Assembly (NCBI RefSeq): GCF_001429545.1
Contig: NZ_LMSP01000048.1
Span: forward strand, 257,843-321,842
Length of the DNA stretch: 64,000 nt
Source: Paenibacillus sp. Soil787
GTDB lineage: Bacteria; Bacillota; Bacilli; Paenibacillales; NBRC-103111
Direction of reading: 5' to 3'
The notes under the pieces are model-generated. The model had not been told where the DNA came from. It ran no database searches and saw nothing but the letters and a program-made list of their open reading frames with translations. Below are positions 53,930-62,940 of this stretch, piece by piece (within the stretch, counting starts at the first letter, position 1; each line of letters starts with the position of its first letter). The position numbers were made by a program, and so were the translations under genes.

Positions 53930-55612
53930 TCAAGTGTTCGGAAAAACTAAACAGACTTTTGTTCCAACATTCTGACAGCTGCTGATTCTCAAACCATATT
54001 CATCGCCGTACATAAGACGAATTCTTGAGTTCACATTGACGATTCCGATGTTTGGAAGAATCTTGTCATCAAATAACGGCATCTCGCATTGTTCAAGAAG
54101 TGCGAGCAATTTCTCCTCAGGGATCCCTTTGCCGTTGTCCTGGATAATTACATGAAGCGCATGATTCAATTCTGCAACTTCAATCAGGATGTGTACTTCT
54201 TTTCGCTTATCCATAGCATGTTTAAATATGTTCTCGATAATGGGTTGTACTGTAAACTTGATCACAGACCGATTTTGCAGTTCTTCCGGAAGCCGGATCT
54301 CGAATGTCATTTTCGGGAATCTGATCTTTTGCAATTTAAGATACAGCTCTACGTAGTAGATTTCTTCAAATAAAGTGACAAGCATTTCCTTATTTCTTAT
54401 ATTCCATCTGAAAATTTCGCTCAATTCATAGATGGCTTCAGCTATCTCGTACTGATCTTCCTGGATGGCCTGCATTCTGAGAATTTCCAGCATGTTGGAT
54501 AAGAAGTGGGGATTGACCTGTGAGTGCAATAAATACAATTCCGTTTCCTTAGCCTTGATTTCCAAAATATATTCTTTCTGAATATACTCGGTGAGTTTGA
54601 AAGTAAGCTGATTAAATGATTTCTCCACGATAGTAAATTCATCATTCTTCATAACCGGAATCGGTTTAAATGATTCACCGGGCTGATAGCCTCGCATATT
54701 GCGAGTTAATACTTTCACTCTTTTGGATAATCGCTTGGAAACGTAAAAAGCAACGAACAAATTTAACAATACTACGACAGATAATATCGTCCATTGGTTT
54801 TTTCGCATTTTGAGTAAAGACTGCTTCAATTGATCTTTGGAGATAAATATCGTAAATATCATGTCATCTACTTCATTCTTCACTTCAGCAATGAAATGGT
54901 CGTCAGGAAATTTACTGGCATCCCCAATCATTAATGAGCCATTCTCATTTTTCAATTCAATAAGCGAATTTTCTTTCAGGAACGAACCTCTTTTTTCCAT
55001 GAAACTAGCATCCATGCTAATGATAAGAGAGCCCACATTCGAAATTTTTGGTGATAGCGGATCGTTCACCTTTAAAATAAAAAAAAGTTGATTTTTATAT
55101 GGATAAATTTTAATAAATTGCTCTTCTTCAAAAGCAGTCATCTCAAGAAAATTAGGTAAAATTCGGGGATCTGAACTTTTTTTAACGAAAGAAAAATTGT
55201 ATTTATCGCTTTTTCTAGTAAAAACAATGGCGCTGATCTTCTCATCCGTATAAGCCATGGATTCGAAAAATTGTTCGATTTCCGCTTTCAGTCTGATCCC
55301 GTCCATGGAATCGTTTTCCTTATATCTTTCGATCTTTCTCAGCATCGATTCACTTTGATTGGATTCAGAAAATAAAGAGAACACAAAAGAGCGAATTTGA
55401 TTCAATTTCAAATTATAAGCATCCTTAATGCTAATCAATTCATTGCGATCATATTCCATTTCCCTATTTTCAATCATTTTACCTACGTTGTTTATATTAA
55501 GCTGGCCTAAAGCAAGGATAACACAGGATTGTATGATAATCGTCGTTATAAACACTTTTGCAAACAAAGAAGTTCTCATCAATTGAAAAATTCGAAAGAG
55601 GTATCGGAACAT
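53930..55612 (-). CDS. YesM-like sensor histidine kinase
   Basis: Protein of 560 residues. Membrane helix near residues 17-37, extracellular domain to about 275, second helix (WTILSVVVLLNLFVAFYVS), HAMP, then the His_kinase domain with LLHSQVNPHFLSNMLEILRM (phospho-His) and an HATPase domain (PIIENIFKHAM, VIIQDNGKGIP, GIVNVNSRIRLMYGDEYGL). This is the standard extracellular carbohydrate sensor of Paenibacillus. It is encoded between the transporter genes and its regulator and may interact with the adjacent binding protein. Confidence 0.87.
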   Translation of the reverse strand: MFRYLFRIFQLMRTSLFAKVFITTIIIQSCVILALGQLNINNVGKMIENREMEYDRNELISIKDAYNLKLNQIRSFVFSLFSESNQSESMLRKIERYKENDSMDGIRLKAEIEQFFESMAYTDEKISAIVFTRKSDKYNFSFVKKSSDPRILPNFLEMTAFEEEQFIKIYPYKNQLFFILKVNDPLSPKISNVGSLIISMDASFMEKRGSFLKENSLIELKNENGSLMIGDASKFPDDHFIAEVKNEVDDMIFTIFISKDQLKQSLLKMRKNQWTILSVVVLLNLFVAFYVSKRLSKRVKVLTRNMRGYQPGESFKPIPVMKNDEFTIVEKSFNQLTFKLTEYIQKEYILEIKAKETELYLLHSQVNPHFLSNMLEILRMQAIQEDQYEIAEAIYELSEIFRWNIRNKEMLVTLFEEIYYVELYLKLQKIRFPKMTFEIRLPEELQNRSVIKFTVQPIIENIFKHAMDKRKEVHILIEVAELNHALHVIIQDNGKGIPEEKLLALLEQCEMPLFDDKILPNIGIVNVNSRIRLMYGDEYGLRISSCQNVGTKVCLVFPNT

Positions 55613-55635
55613 TCATCATCTGCCCTTCGAAATCA

Positions 55636-56478
55636 TTATCCTTTTAAAGAACCCGACGTAATACCTTCCACAAATTGTTTCTGCAGAGCAAGATATAAGA
55701 CGATAATTGGCAAAGAGGCTAGAAACATCATAGCGAACATTTGGCCCCAATTCACCGAATATTGCCCGATTACACGATAGATTCCTGCTGTAATGGTTGT
55801 CCCCTTAGTTGGTCCGATAATGATGAGCGGATTCATAAAGTCGTTCCAAACCCATAAACCAATGAAGATGATTACGCTCGAGGTGCACGGACCCAGCAAA
55901 GGAAAGATGATCCTCCAAAAGGTACGTAACGAGCTTGATCCGTCAATGGAAGCCGCTTCATCCAACTCTCGAGGGATTGTCTTGATAAATCCAGCATACA
56001 TAAAGATGCCGAATGGAATATAATACCCCATATAAAAAATGATTAATCCCGTCTTCGTGCTCATTAAATGAGCAGCGATCAAAACTTTAACGACCGGAAT
56101 GAGAATAATCGTAGTGGGCACCATTAACCCGAATAAGAAAAATATTAACAATAATCTAGTCTTCTTATTATCGTTTCTCACTAAATAATAAGCAACCATC
56201 GATGAAGAAATGATGACTACGACTAAAGTAAGGCCCGTAATTAAGACACTATTCCACACACTCGTGTACAACAGGTGATCCGATCTCGTTAGCACTCCTA
56301 TTAAATTTTCAAACGTAATGTGCTTTGGAAAACCTAATGGATCCGCTATGACCTTTTTGCTATCTTTAAAAATATTGACAAGCACCAGATATAAGGGAAG
56401 AAAAAATACAAATGTTATGCAGATTGTAAACAAAACGTGTAATTGGCCAAAAAATCTGGATCGCATCTTAGTATTCAA
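55636..56478 (-). CDS. Carbohydrate ABC transporter permease (MalG/UgpE type)
   Basis: Protein of 280 residues with six membrane helices. The EAA loop that contacts the ATPase reads ELDEAASIDGSSSLRTFWRI. Second permease of the importer; its start overlaps the end of the first permease gene by 11 bases, so they are translationally coupled. No ATPase gene is present, so a shared MsmX-type ATPase is expected. Confidence 0.87.
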   Translation of the reverse strand: MNTKMRSRFFGQLHVLFTICITFVFFLPLYLVLVNIFKDSKKVIADPLGFPKHITFENLIGVLTRSDHLLYTSVWNSVLITGLTLVVVIISSSMVAYYLVRNDNKKTRLLLIFFLFGLMVPTTIILIPVVKVLIAAHLMSTKTGLIIFYMGYYIPFGIFMYAGFIKTIPRELDEAASIDGSSSLRTFWRIIFPLLGPCTSSVIIFIGLWVWNDFMNPLIIIGPTKGTTITAGIYRVIGQYSVNWGQMFAMMFLASLPIIVLYLALQKQFVEGITSGSLKG

Positions 56479-57343
56479 CCTCCCTGCGTTTCAGGAGCGT
56501 GACAACAAGAACGGAAATAATACCGATCAGCATGAACAAAACAACAGCCATACTCGAAGCATATCCCATTTGATTTTCGACAAACCCCATATTTATGATT
56601 TTCAAAGAAATCGTTTCCGTAGTCGTACCAGGACCGCCATTGGTTAGAACAACAACATGATCAAATACTTTAAAGCTGGAAATCAACAGCATAACGGTAT
56701 TAATCGTAATTCCCGGAGCAAGCAATGGAAACGTTATATTTTTAAACCTCTGCCAGCGATTGCAACCGTCAATCTTAGCCGCTTCATACAAGTCTCTTGG
56801 AATGCTTTGCAAGGTTGCCAAGAAAACAACGGTACAGAACCCCATCGATTGCCAAACGATAACAGCTATTATGGAATAGATGACGATATTTACGTTAGAC
56901 AACCAGCTCGTTCCTTCTAGCCCAATTATACCCAACAGCTTATTTAATACGCCTTCATCGGTAAGTATGATCGACCATATAAAGCCGACAATAACAGGAC
57001 TCAGTACTTGCGGCGTGAAAAATATCGTTCTTGACGCATTATAAATCCACCCCTTGAAATTCACTAGCAGGGCTGAAAGCAAACCCAATATGTTAGAGGC
57101 GAAAGTCACGATGAATGCGATGATGCAAGTAACCACGATGGCATGACCGAAAGCGCTGTCCTTAAGAAGAGCAGAATAGTTTTGAAATCCCACCCAATTA
57201 AATGTAGGGTACAAAGGATTGAAATTCGTGAAGCTGTAATAAAAGCAAAGGACAATAGGCAATATGACAAAAATCAAATAAATGATCAGTCCATGAGATA
57301 CGAAGAGAATAAAGTTAGATATTTTGTTATTCATTGTCTCCAC
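56468..57343 (-). CDS. Carbohydrate ABC transporter permease (MalF/UgpA type)
   Basis: Protein of 291 residues with six membrane helices; typical start FILFVSHGLIIYLIFVILPI and EAA loop DLYEAAKIDGCNRWQRFKNI, followed by TNGGPGTTTETISLKI, a strongly conserved motif of UgpA-type permeases. It lies between the binding protein gene and the second permease gene and forms the heterodimeric channel with the latter. Confidence 0.87.
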   Translation of the reverse strand: METMNNKISNFILFVSHGLIIYLIFVILPIVLCFYYSFTNFNPLYPTFNWVGFQNYSALLKDSAFGHAIVVTCIIAFIVTFASNILGLLSALLVNFKGWIYNASRTIFFTPQVLSPVIVGFIWSIILTDEGVLNKLLGIIGLEGTSWLSNVNIVIYSIIAVIVWQSMGFCTVVFLATLQSIPRDLYEAAKIDGCNRWQRFKNITFPLLAPGITINTVMLLISSFKVFDHVVVLTNGGPGTTTETISLKIINMGFVENQMGYASSMAVVLFMLIGIISVLVVTLLKRREVEY

Positions 57344-57400
57344 GCCCTTCAGATTCGAAAAACAGGGACAAGGGAACTTCCCTTCTCCCTGTTCTATACT

Positions 57401-58720
57401 TTATTTTTTAGTCATTCGCGCGCTGATTTCATCCCACTTTGCATCCAATACTGCTAATTCCGAATCTACGGATTTACCAAGAATGATATTCTGAGCGGCT
57501 TTGTTAATTTCATCCGTCATTCCGGCAATCATGGCAGCATCGCCGTTTTCCCATCCGAATGCATTCACTTTCTTGCCTTGTTTACTAAGTTCGATAACTT
57601 GCTTAAATAAAGGCGAATAATTATAATCAACGGTCTGTCCTTCCAACGGAATTAGCGCGTCTGACTTAACCACTTCCAATACGTTTGGCGGATCCGTTAC
57701 GAATTCAGTCGCGAACATTTGCGCTTCTTCTTTGAATTTTGAGGAGGAGCTAACGAATGCAGGCCCGCCTACAGCGTAAGGATTGATAATGGCCCCGTCT
57801 TCGGTTGGAATAGGGAACACGCCTACTTCAATATCTTTCTGCGCATCGGCCGCAGCTACAAACCAGGAACCCATAGGATACATAGCGCCTTTACCTTTTA
57901 AGAAAGCATCCTGCAGTTGAGCGTATCCAATGCTTAGTCCATCTGCATTAAAGGACTTGGAATCATACAAGCTCTTCCATTTCAAAACCGCATTCTTAAA
58001 CAATGGATCAGAGAATTTCACTTCGCCTTTTTTACGTTTGCTAACCCAATCAGGCTCTTTGCTGTATACATCCGCGCTGATAATGCCGTCCAGCAGGAAT
58101 GTTGTCGTCCAAGGGTCCTTAGCACCGCCGTATAATAGTGGCGTAACGCCAGATCCCTTTAATTTATCGACTACGTCCATGAACTCTTTCCAGGTTTTAG
58201 GTTCGGTCGCACCGGCATCTTTGAACATTTTTTTATTGTAGTAAATGTAAGAAATCGTTTGAGCTCCCCATGGCAGCTGATACACCTTGCCATCAATCGC
58301 GAGACTTTTTGCCCCAGGTACTTTGCTCAAGTATTTATCTTCGAAAGGCAACAAAGAATTGGAAGCCAGGAAATCTTGTGCAGTAATTGACATCAATACA
58401 TCAGGGAATTGACCTGTTGCAAGCAATTGCTTTGCATATTTTGTACGGTCCGTATCCGGTGAAACCACCTTGTTGATTTTGATGTTAGGGTGCTTGTCAG
58501 TAAATCTCTTAATTGCAGCATCCCAGAACTGTGCGGTTAAGTTTGGCGTTTCGAACACAAGCACACTAAGCTCTGCCGGCTTAGATTGTGGTACTGGAGT
58601 CACGGTCGGGTCTGGTGCTTTGGATGCGGTGCCATCGGATGGAGTTGGCGTCGATTTACTGCATCCTACAATGGCGAAAATCAGCATCAAGGTTAATCCC
58701 AACAGCATGATTTTTTTCAT
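57401..58720 (-). CDS. Sugar ABC transporter substrate-binding lipoprotein
   Basis: Protein of 439 residues. Lipobox AIVGC at about residues 16-20, then a Ser/Thr/Pro linker and a family 1 binding fold (LLATGQFPDVLMSITAQDFL, YQLPWGAQTISYIYYNKKMF, GVTPLLYGGAKDPWTTTFLL, GAMYPMGSWFVAA). First gene of the operon SBP-permease-permease-kinase-regulator. The promoter carries the shared activator motif, so uptake and hydrolases are likely co-induced. Confidence 0.87.
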   Translation of the reverse strand: MKKIMLLGLTLMLIFAIVGCSKSTPTPSDGTASKAPDPTVTPVPQSKPAELSVLVFETPNLTAQFWDAAIKRFTDKHPNIKINKVVSPDTDRTKYAKQLLATGQFPDVLMSITAQDFLASNSLLPFEDKYLSKVPGAKSLAIDGKVYQLPWGAQTISYIYYNKKMFKDAGATEPKTWKEFMDVVDKLKGSGVTPLLYGGAKDPWTTTFLLDGIISADVYSKEPDWVSKRKKGEVKFSDPLFKNAVLKWKSLYDSKSFNADGLSIGYAQLQDAFLKGKGAMYPMGSWFVAAADAQKDIEVGVFPIPTEDGAIINPYAVGGPAFVSSSSKFKEEAQMFATEFVTDPPNVLEVVKSDALIPLEGQTVDYNYSPLFKQVIELSKQGKKVNAFGWENGDAAMIAGMTDEINKAAQNIILGKSVDSELAVLDAKWDEISARMTKK

Positions 58721-58762
58721 TTCTTATACCCCCTCTATAGAATGATTTATACTCACAATTGA

Positions 58763-58804
58763 ATTATAAGAAGAAAACTATACGACATATAGTGTATTAA
58801 TTAA
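58763..58804 (-). promoter_or_regulatory. Promoter of the ABC importer operon with shared activator motif
   Basis: On the minus strand TTAATT (58804-58799), four bases, CACTAT (58794-58789), twenty bases, TATAAT (58768-58763). Spacing is identical to the promoter of GH95-like gene 1. No cre site is seen here. Confidence 0.62.
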
Positions 58805-58864
58805 TGTTTAACTCCAAATAATAACTCACTTTATTATCGGGCTTGCGTTATCTTCTGCTTAAGT

Positions 58865-58925
58865 GCCAATACATAATCTGATTTAGCTGCTATAAGGGTC
58901 CTCTCCGATAAAAAATTGCACGATA
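58865..58925 (-). repeat. Duplicate of the tiny gene start seen at 40485-40590
   Basis: The minus strand has TTATCGGAGAGGACCC and then codons AAKSDYVLALKQK, matching the ribosome site and first codons MAAKSDF at 40565. ATG is replaced by ATA here, so this copy is not translated from the same point. Confidence 0.45.
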
Positions 58926-58954
58926 TCTCCCTTATACGACGAAAGAAGAAGCCC

Positions 58955-59746
58955 TCAAGAAGAGGACCCCTGAAAAGCATTTGCGTGAAAAATGAGATGT
59001 GTTTTTATATGTTCGCACCAATACTCCCAAGTATGAGCACCCGGATGCTCAGCATAAGTATGGGGAGCTCCAATCCCCACCAACCGATCATGCAGCCCGC
59101 GATTCATATGAATATATGGATCGTCTACGCCGCAATCAAAGTAAATCTTGGGCAAGTCGACTGTGGAAGGAATCGCCATCGTTATGGGCGATTCCTCCAT
59201 CATTCGTTTCTCATTCATTTGGAAAATCGAAGCATAATCTTCTGAACCAATCAATTCTGCCAACTCTTTAACATCAAAAAATCCGCTTAAACTGGAGGAA
59301 GATGCAAACTGTTCCGGATAGGCAAAAGCCAACCGAATGGAAGCATATCCTCCCATAGATAAGCCGCTGATCCCGCGTGTTTCCTTTGTACCGCCGACGT
59401 CCCATCTATGTTCAACATGCGGGATCAGGTCTTCCAACAAATAATCTTCATACAGATGCGGCCTTCCTGCATCCCAGTTCAAATAACCGGTACCTATGGC
59501 GGTCAATCCATCAGAGGGCATGAGGATCGCCATAGGATCTATCTGCTTTTCTTCTACCAAATTCTGCATGGTTTGAAGCATATTTCCTTGTTCCGTCCAA
59601 TCAAGTTCAGAACCATGAACACCATGCAACAAAATCAGTAACGGCAGTCTACCAATCGGACGCGGTTCCGGCAGCAAGAGACGGTAGACTCGACGCGCGT
59701 TTAAAGCCGCAGATTGAATGATTTCGGAATAAAGTCGTACCCTCAT
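58955..59746 (-). CDS. Esterase family alpha/beta hydrolase (esterase D-like)
   Basis: Protein of 263 residues. Oxyanion strand LPLLILLHGVHG, nucleophile elbow GLSMGG (Ser near 139), acid in FDCGVDDPYI and His in HPGAHTWEYW, as in the esterase D / tributyrin esterase group. No signal peptide, so cytoplasmic. Its ATG overlaps the stop of the SDR gene (ATGA), and the three genes 61850-58955 form a tight operon. It could remove acyl groups from the same compound handled by the SDR and the di-iron protein. Confidence 0.8.
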   Translation of the reverse strand: MRVRLYSEIIQSAALNARRVYRLLLPEPRPIGRLPLLILLHGVHGSELDWTEQGNMLQTMQNLVEEKQIDPMAILMPSDGLTAIGTGYLNWDAGRPHLYEDYLLEDLIPHVEHRWDVGGTKETRGISGLSMGGYASIRLAFAYPEQFASSSSLSGFFDVKELAELIGSEDYASIFQMNEKRMMEESPITMAIPSTVDLPKIYFDCGVDDPYIHMNRGLHDRLVGIGAPHTYAEHPGAHTWEYWCEHIKTHLIFHANAFQGSSS

Positions 59747-60480
59747 TTATTTAATTCCTGCAGGTTAAAATTCGCATCCTTCATTGATCGGAGCACGATC
59801 TCATGCGTGACACAATTGTCATCCATTTCAATCACCGAGACAATGGCTCTTGCTACATCGTCGGGTGTTAAATATTTTTCTACCGGTGATTTTTGTTCAC
59901 GCGCCGTATCCCAGAAAGCCGTATTAACACCCCCGGGAAAGATGCCGGAAACACGGATATTAAATTGTGCGGCTTCCTCTTGAAGCGCTTGCGTAAATCC
60001 TCTTACAGCAAATTTAGTACCGCAATAGACAGACTCAGTAGGCACGCCCGTTAATCCAGCTGTAGATATGATATTGATAATATGGCCAGCACGCTGTTCT
60101 TTCATTGTACGAAGCGCATACTTGCATCCAAGGACAGTGCCTTTATAATTGACGTCCATCATCCAATCGATATCATCCTCGGTATATTCCGTGATCAGCT
60201 TATGCCTTGCCACACCTGCATTATTGATCCATACGGCAATCGGTCCCAGCTGAGATTCCGCGTTCTCTGCCAACGCGGATATATCCGACTCTAAGCGGAC
60301 ATCTGTCTTCCATGCGCTGACACGGTCAGAAGAAAGACTTTTTAAAGCCACTTGCAGTGCCTTCTCATCGGCATCACTAATCATAACCTTAGCGCCTGCC
60401 GCAAGAAGCTGTTTAGCTAGAGAGAAACCAATCCCCCTAGCCGCCCCGGTAACCACACATACTTTACCTGTCAAATTCAT
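59743..60480 (-). CDS. Short-chain dehydrogenase/reductase
   Basis: Protein of 245 residues, classical SDR. NAD(P) loop TGAARGIGFSLA, NNAG motif in VWINNAGVARHK, catalytic Ser in NIISTAGLTG and YCGTK (YxxxK). SGIFPGGVNTAFWD follows. The start overlaps the stop of the upstream ferritin-like gene by one base (TAATG), and its own stop overlaps the esterase start. It oxidises an alcohol or reduces a ketone of an unknown substrate. Confidence 0.85.
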   Translation of the reverse strand: MNLTGKVCVVTGAARGIGFSLAKQLLAAGAKVMISDADEKALQVALKSLSSDRVSAWKTDVRLESDISALAENAESQLGPIAVWINNAGVARHKLITEYTEDDIDWMMDVNYKGTVLGCKYALRTMKEQRAGHIINIISTAGLTGVPTESVYCGTKFAVRGFTQALQEEAAQFNIRVSGIFPGGVNTAFWDTAREQKSPVEKYLTPDDVARAIVSVIEMDDNCVTHEIVLRSMKDANFNLQELNK

Positions 60481-61850
60481 TATATAGTCACTCCTCCACG
60501 AGTTCTTTCTCTCCCGGCACGAATTTCAGCGAGAAATTCAGGCCACCATTCTTTTTGATCGGATTGATGACTCAATCTAACCTTTTCTGCCAAGTTCCGA
60601 TTCATGACGATTTCTGCTTGCTGTTTAAGCTCTTCCATGTTCTTGTATTCTGGAACCAACCATTTTCTGCCGATCTGCGCGTGCAAGACCTCATCGGCCC
60701 AATCGTAATCCTGAAACGTTTTTGCAAGATCGTTATCCGATGCTTTGGCTATGACCCATTCAAAATGTTTACCGGTGTCTTTGGGCATTAATCCTTGCTC
60801 AATGTACCAAAGAACAAGATGCGCCTCCAGCGGAGTAGTTTTCGTATTCAATGCCATACTTGTTAAAAATTCTACCGGATATTTGTAAAACTCAACGCCG
60901 TCCTGGTACAAACCCACTTCACCCATCATCGAATGACGAGCCTCGTCCCATAACTGTCTGCTCATATCTTGATAATATTCCCATGGCTTACCATTCGTTT
61001 TATAAATAATGGGTCCCATCCACTCAGGTACGTCCATCTCACGCAGACGTTTATAGAGGAGCGCATAAGTTCTTTCATCCGCCGGAAAGCTTTCATCGGA
61101 AAAGATCTTGTCATAATTATTTGTTGAATTATAGGTATCCAAGAATCTTGCATCGCGCCGAGGCTCCACTTTCATTTCATAACGTTGGCCATTAGCACGG
61201 GGCACAGAAGGCTGCCAATCTTCAGGCTTAACCAAATCCCCTGAAATGCCGCCTGCGGCGTACAGAAAAGATTCCAGATGTTTTTGCCACTTCATAGCGG
61301 CATGCTGATCTTCATCAGAACGGATAAGCGCTTGCACAGCAGCCTCTCCCCATGGAATCATTTCTTCCTCTTCCACTAAAATTAGCTTCAGCACCCGGCA
61401 GGTCGGATGATCGACCAATGGATTCGTCTCCGCTATATGTTTTTTCATCGAACGCACCAATTCCGGCTTTGCGACCCTGTAAATTCCTACTAGCAGTTCC
61501 AGAGTTGATTCTGCACGAATGACCTCATTGAAGAAGGCTTCGATCTGAGCATCCGGCACTTTATCCAAATGCAAAGGCGGTTCCCTCATCTCCGTAACCC
61601 TTTTCCGAAGTGCCGCACTATGTTCGGCATCCAGCCAAATGTGCAATCCGAAAGCACCTTTTACCTCCCATTCGGGGACACTTGTAATATGGGCTGCAAA
61701 AATTTGATTCAACTGCGATTCAGAATACAAATACCTTCTTAGTAAATTCACATTATGATCGATGTCATAGCCATTTTTGCAAGCGTCTTCATAACTGCAT
61801 ACACCTGCAAGCGGGATCAAGCCTAAATTGTTGTTATTTACTCTTACCAT
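60480..61850 (-). CDS. Ferritin-like di-iron protein of unknown function
   Basis: Protein of 456 residues, mainly helical. The C-terminal half has two E-x-x-H pairs, LWDEARHSMMGEVGLYQ and WADEVLHAQIGRKW, plus single Glu residues in intermediate helices (EAHLVLWYIEQG), the pattern of a carboxylate-bridged di-iron four-helix bundle. The N-terminal half contains LDAEHSAALR, IRAESTLELLVGIYRVAKPE and SDEDQHAAMKW, possibly a second, related bundle. I do not recognise a named family with confidence; DUF455/MiaE-like proteins are the nearest by pattern. First gene of the operon with SDR and esterase and divergent from AraC, so an oxygenase role in catabolism is inferred. Confidence 0.65.
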   Translation of the reverse strand: MVRVNNNNLGLIPLAGVCSYEDACKNGYDIDHNVNLLRRYLYSESQLNQIFAAHITSVPEWEVKGAFGLHIWLDAEHSAALRKRVTEMREPPLHLDKVPDAQIEAFFNEVIRAESTLELLVGIYRVAKPELVRSMKKHIAETNPLVDHPTCRVLKLILVEEEEMIPWGEAAVQALIRSDEDQHAAMKWQKHLESFLYAAGGISGDLVKPEDWQPSVPRANGQRYEMKVEPRRDARFLDTYNSTNNYDKIFSDESFPADERTYALLYKRLREMDVPEWMGPIIYKTNGKPWEYYQDMSRQLWDEARHSMMGEVGLYQDGVEFYKYPVEFLTSMALNTKTTPLEAHLVLWYIEQGLMPKDTGKHFEWVIAKASDNDLAKTFQDYDWADEVLHAQIGRKWLVPEYKNMEELKQQAEIVMNRNLAEKVRLSHQSDQKEWWPEFLAEIRAGRERTRGGVTI

Positions 61851-61980
61851 GCAATATCCTCCCTTTCATTCTTTAAGAATTGTCTTAAATATATAGTACC
61901 CGCCTTAAAAAAGCATTGTGAAACTCTACTGTTTTCTTGTAAAATCTTATTATACTTCCGAGTGTGAAAAGGAGACTCCC

Positions 61981-62871
61981 TTGAAACAATCATTTCTTGA
62001 AGCCATTAAAGAGCACCCCTTCGTCCCCTATATCCGAGAATCCGACTATGCGGTAAGACAGCCAGGGTGGACAGTACCCAATCGGAAACTTCTGGATTAT
62101 TTATTAATCTACATACAGGAAGGAAGCTGTCAAATCGAGATAGACGGTAGGCGATATGACTTTCAGGTAGGGGACTTTTGTCTCATTCAACCTGGTGAAC
62201 TGTGTTCATTAAAGGGAATTACACGAACCATTACGCCATTTGCACACTTCGATCTCTTCTATAATTCGGCACGTGAACAAAGCTTTCCAACGAAGCCAGG
62301 ACAGATTGATCTAAGTGAATATGAGCATCTTTTGCAACCTCGATTGAATGACTTCATGAACATTTCGATCCCAGTCAAATTTAAGTTCACTCACCGCTCG
62401 ATTTACAAAGAATCGTTGTTAAAAATGATTGGGCTTTGGCAAAATGGGGATGTGATCAGCCAAATGGAAGCCAATCATTTATTGGAGGATTTAATTATTG
62501 GTGTATTGAAAGAATTTAGTGATCTGCAGCAAGAAGATAAATCGTTAAAACCTCAGTCTTTGAACTGGATCACTTCGTACTTTTTTAGCCATTTGTCTGA
62601 ATCGTTATCGCTTGATGATATGGCTAAAAGAGCACGACTTTCGCCTTCAAGGTTTTCTGCACTATTCAAAGAAAAATTCGGTGTTTCCCCACATCAATAT
62701 TTTTTACATTTGCGTATTCAGCATGCACAGGAGCTGCTTAAACAAGGGGACTACACCATGGAAGAAATCACACAATTCTGCGGGTTTTCCGATGTACCGC
62801 ATTTTTCGAATGCATTTAAGAAAATAACGGGAGAAACGCCGGGGCAGTTCAGGAGAAATTATATTGAATAA
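61981..62871 (+). CDS. AraC family regulator with cupin N-domain
   Basis: Protein of 296 residues from TTG 61981, preceded by AAAAGGAG at good spacing; an upstream ATG (61918) has no ribosome site. Cupin part: LLIYIQEGSCQIEIDGRRYD, FCLIQPGELCSLKG. Two HTH motifs: LDDMAKRARLSPSRFSALFK and EEITQFCGFSDVPHFSNAFK, ending GQFRRNYIE. Divergent from the ferritin-like operon, which it most likely activates in response to a small sugar-like or aromatic ligand. Confidence 0.83.
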   Translation: MKQSFLEAIKEHPFVPYIRESDYAVRQPGWTVPNRKLLDYLLIYIQEGSCQIEIDGRRYDFQVGDFCLIQPGELCSLKGITRTITPFAHFDLFYNSAREQSFPTKPGQIDLSEYEHLLQPRLNDFMNISIPVKFKFTHRSIYKESLLKMIGLWQNGDVISQMEANHLLEDLIIGVLKEFSDLQQEDKSLKPQSLNWITSYFFSHLSESLSLDDMAKRARLSPSRFSALFKEKFGVSPHQYFLHLRIQHAQELLKQGDYTMEEITQFCGFSDVPHFSNAFKKITGETPGQFRRNYIE

Positions 62872-62885
62872 GGTGAAACAACAAT

Positions 62886-62924
62886 AGCCTAATCCCCTGC
62901 CATTGTTCAGAAAGGGGATAGGCT
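62886..62924. terminator. Bidirectional terminator between AraC and the GH38-type gene
   Basis: AGCCTAATCCCCT pairs with AGGGGATAGGCT (one bulge). Member of the terminator group also found at 45147-45181 and 48706-48749. Confidence 0.65.
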
Positions 62925-62940
62925 AAGTTGATCGCCAAAA

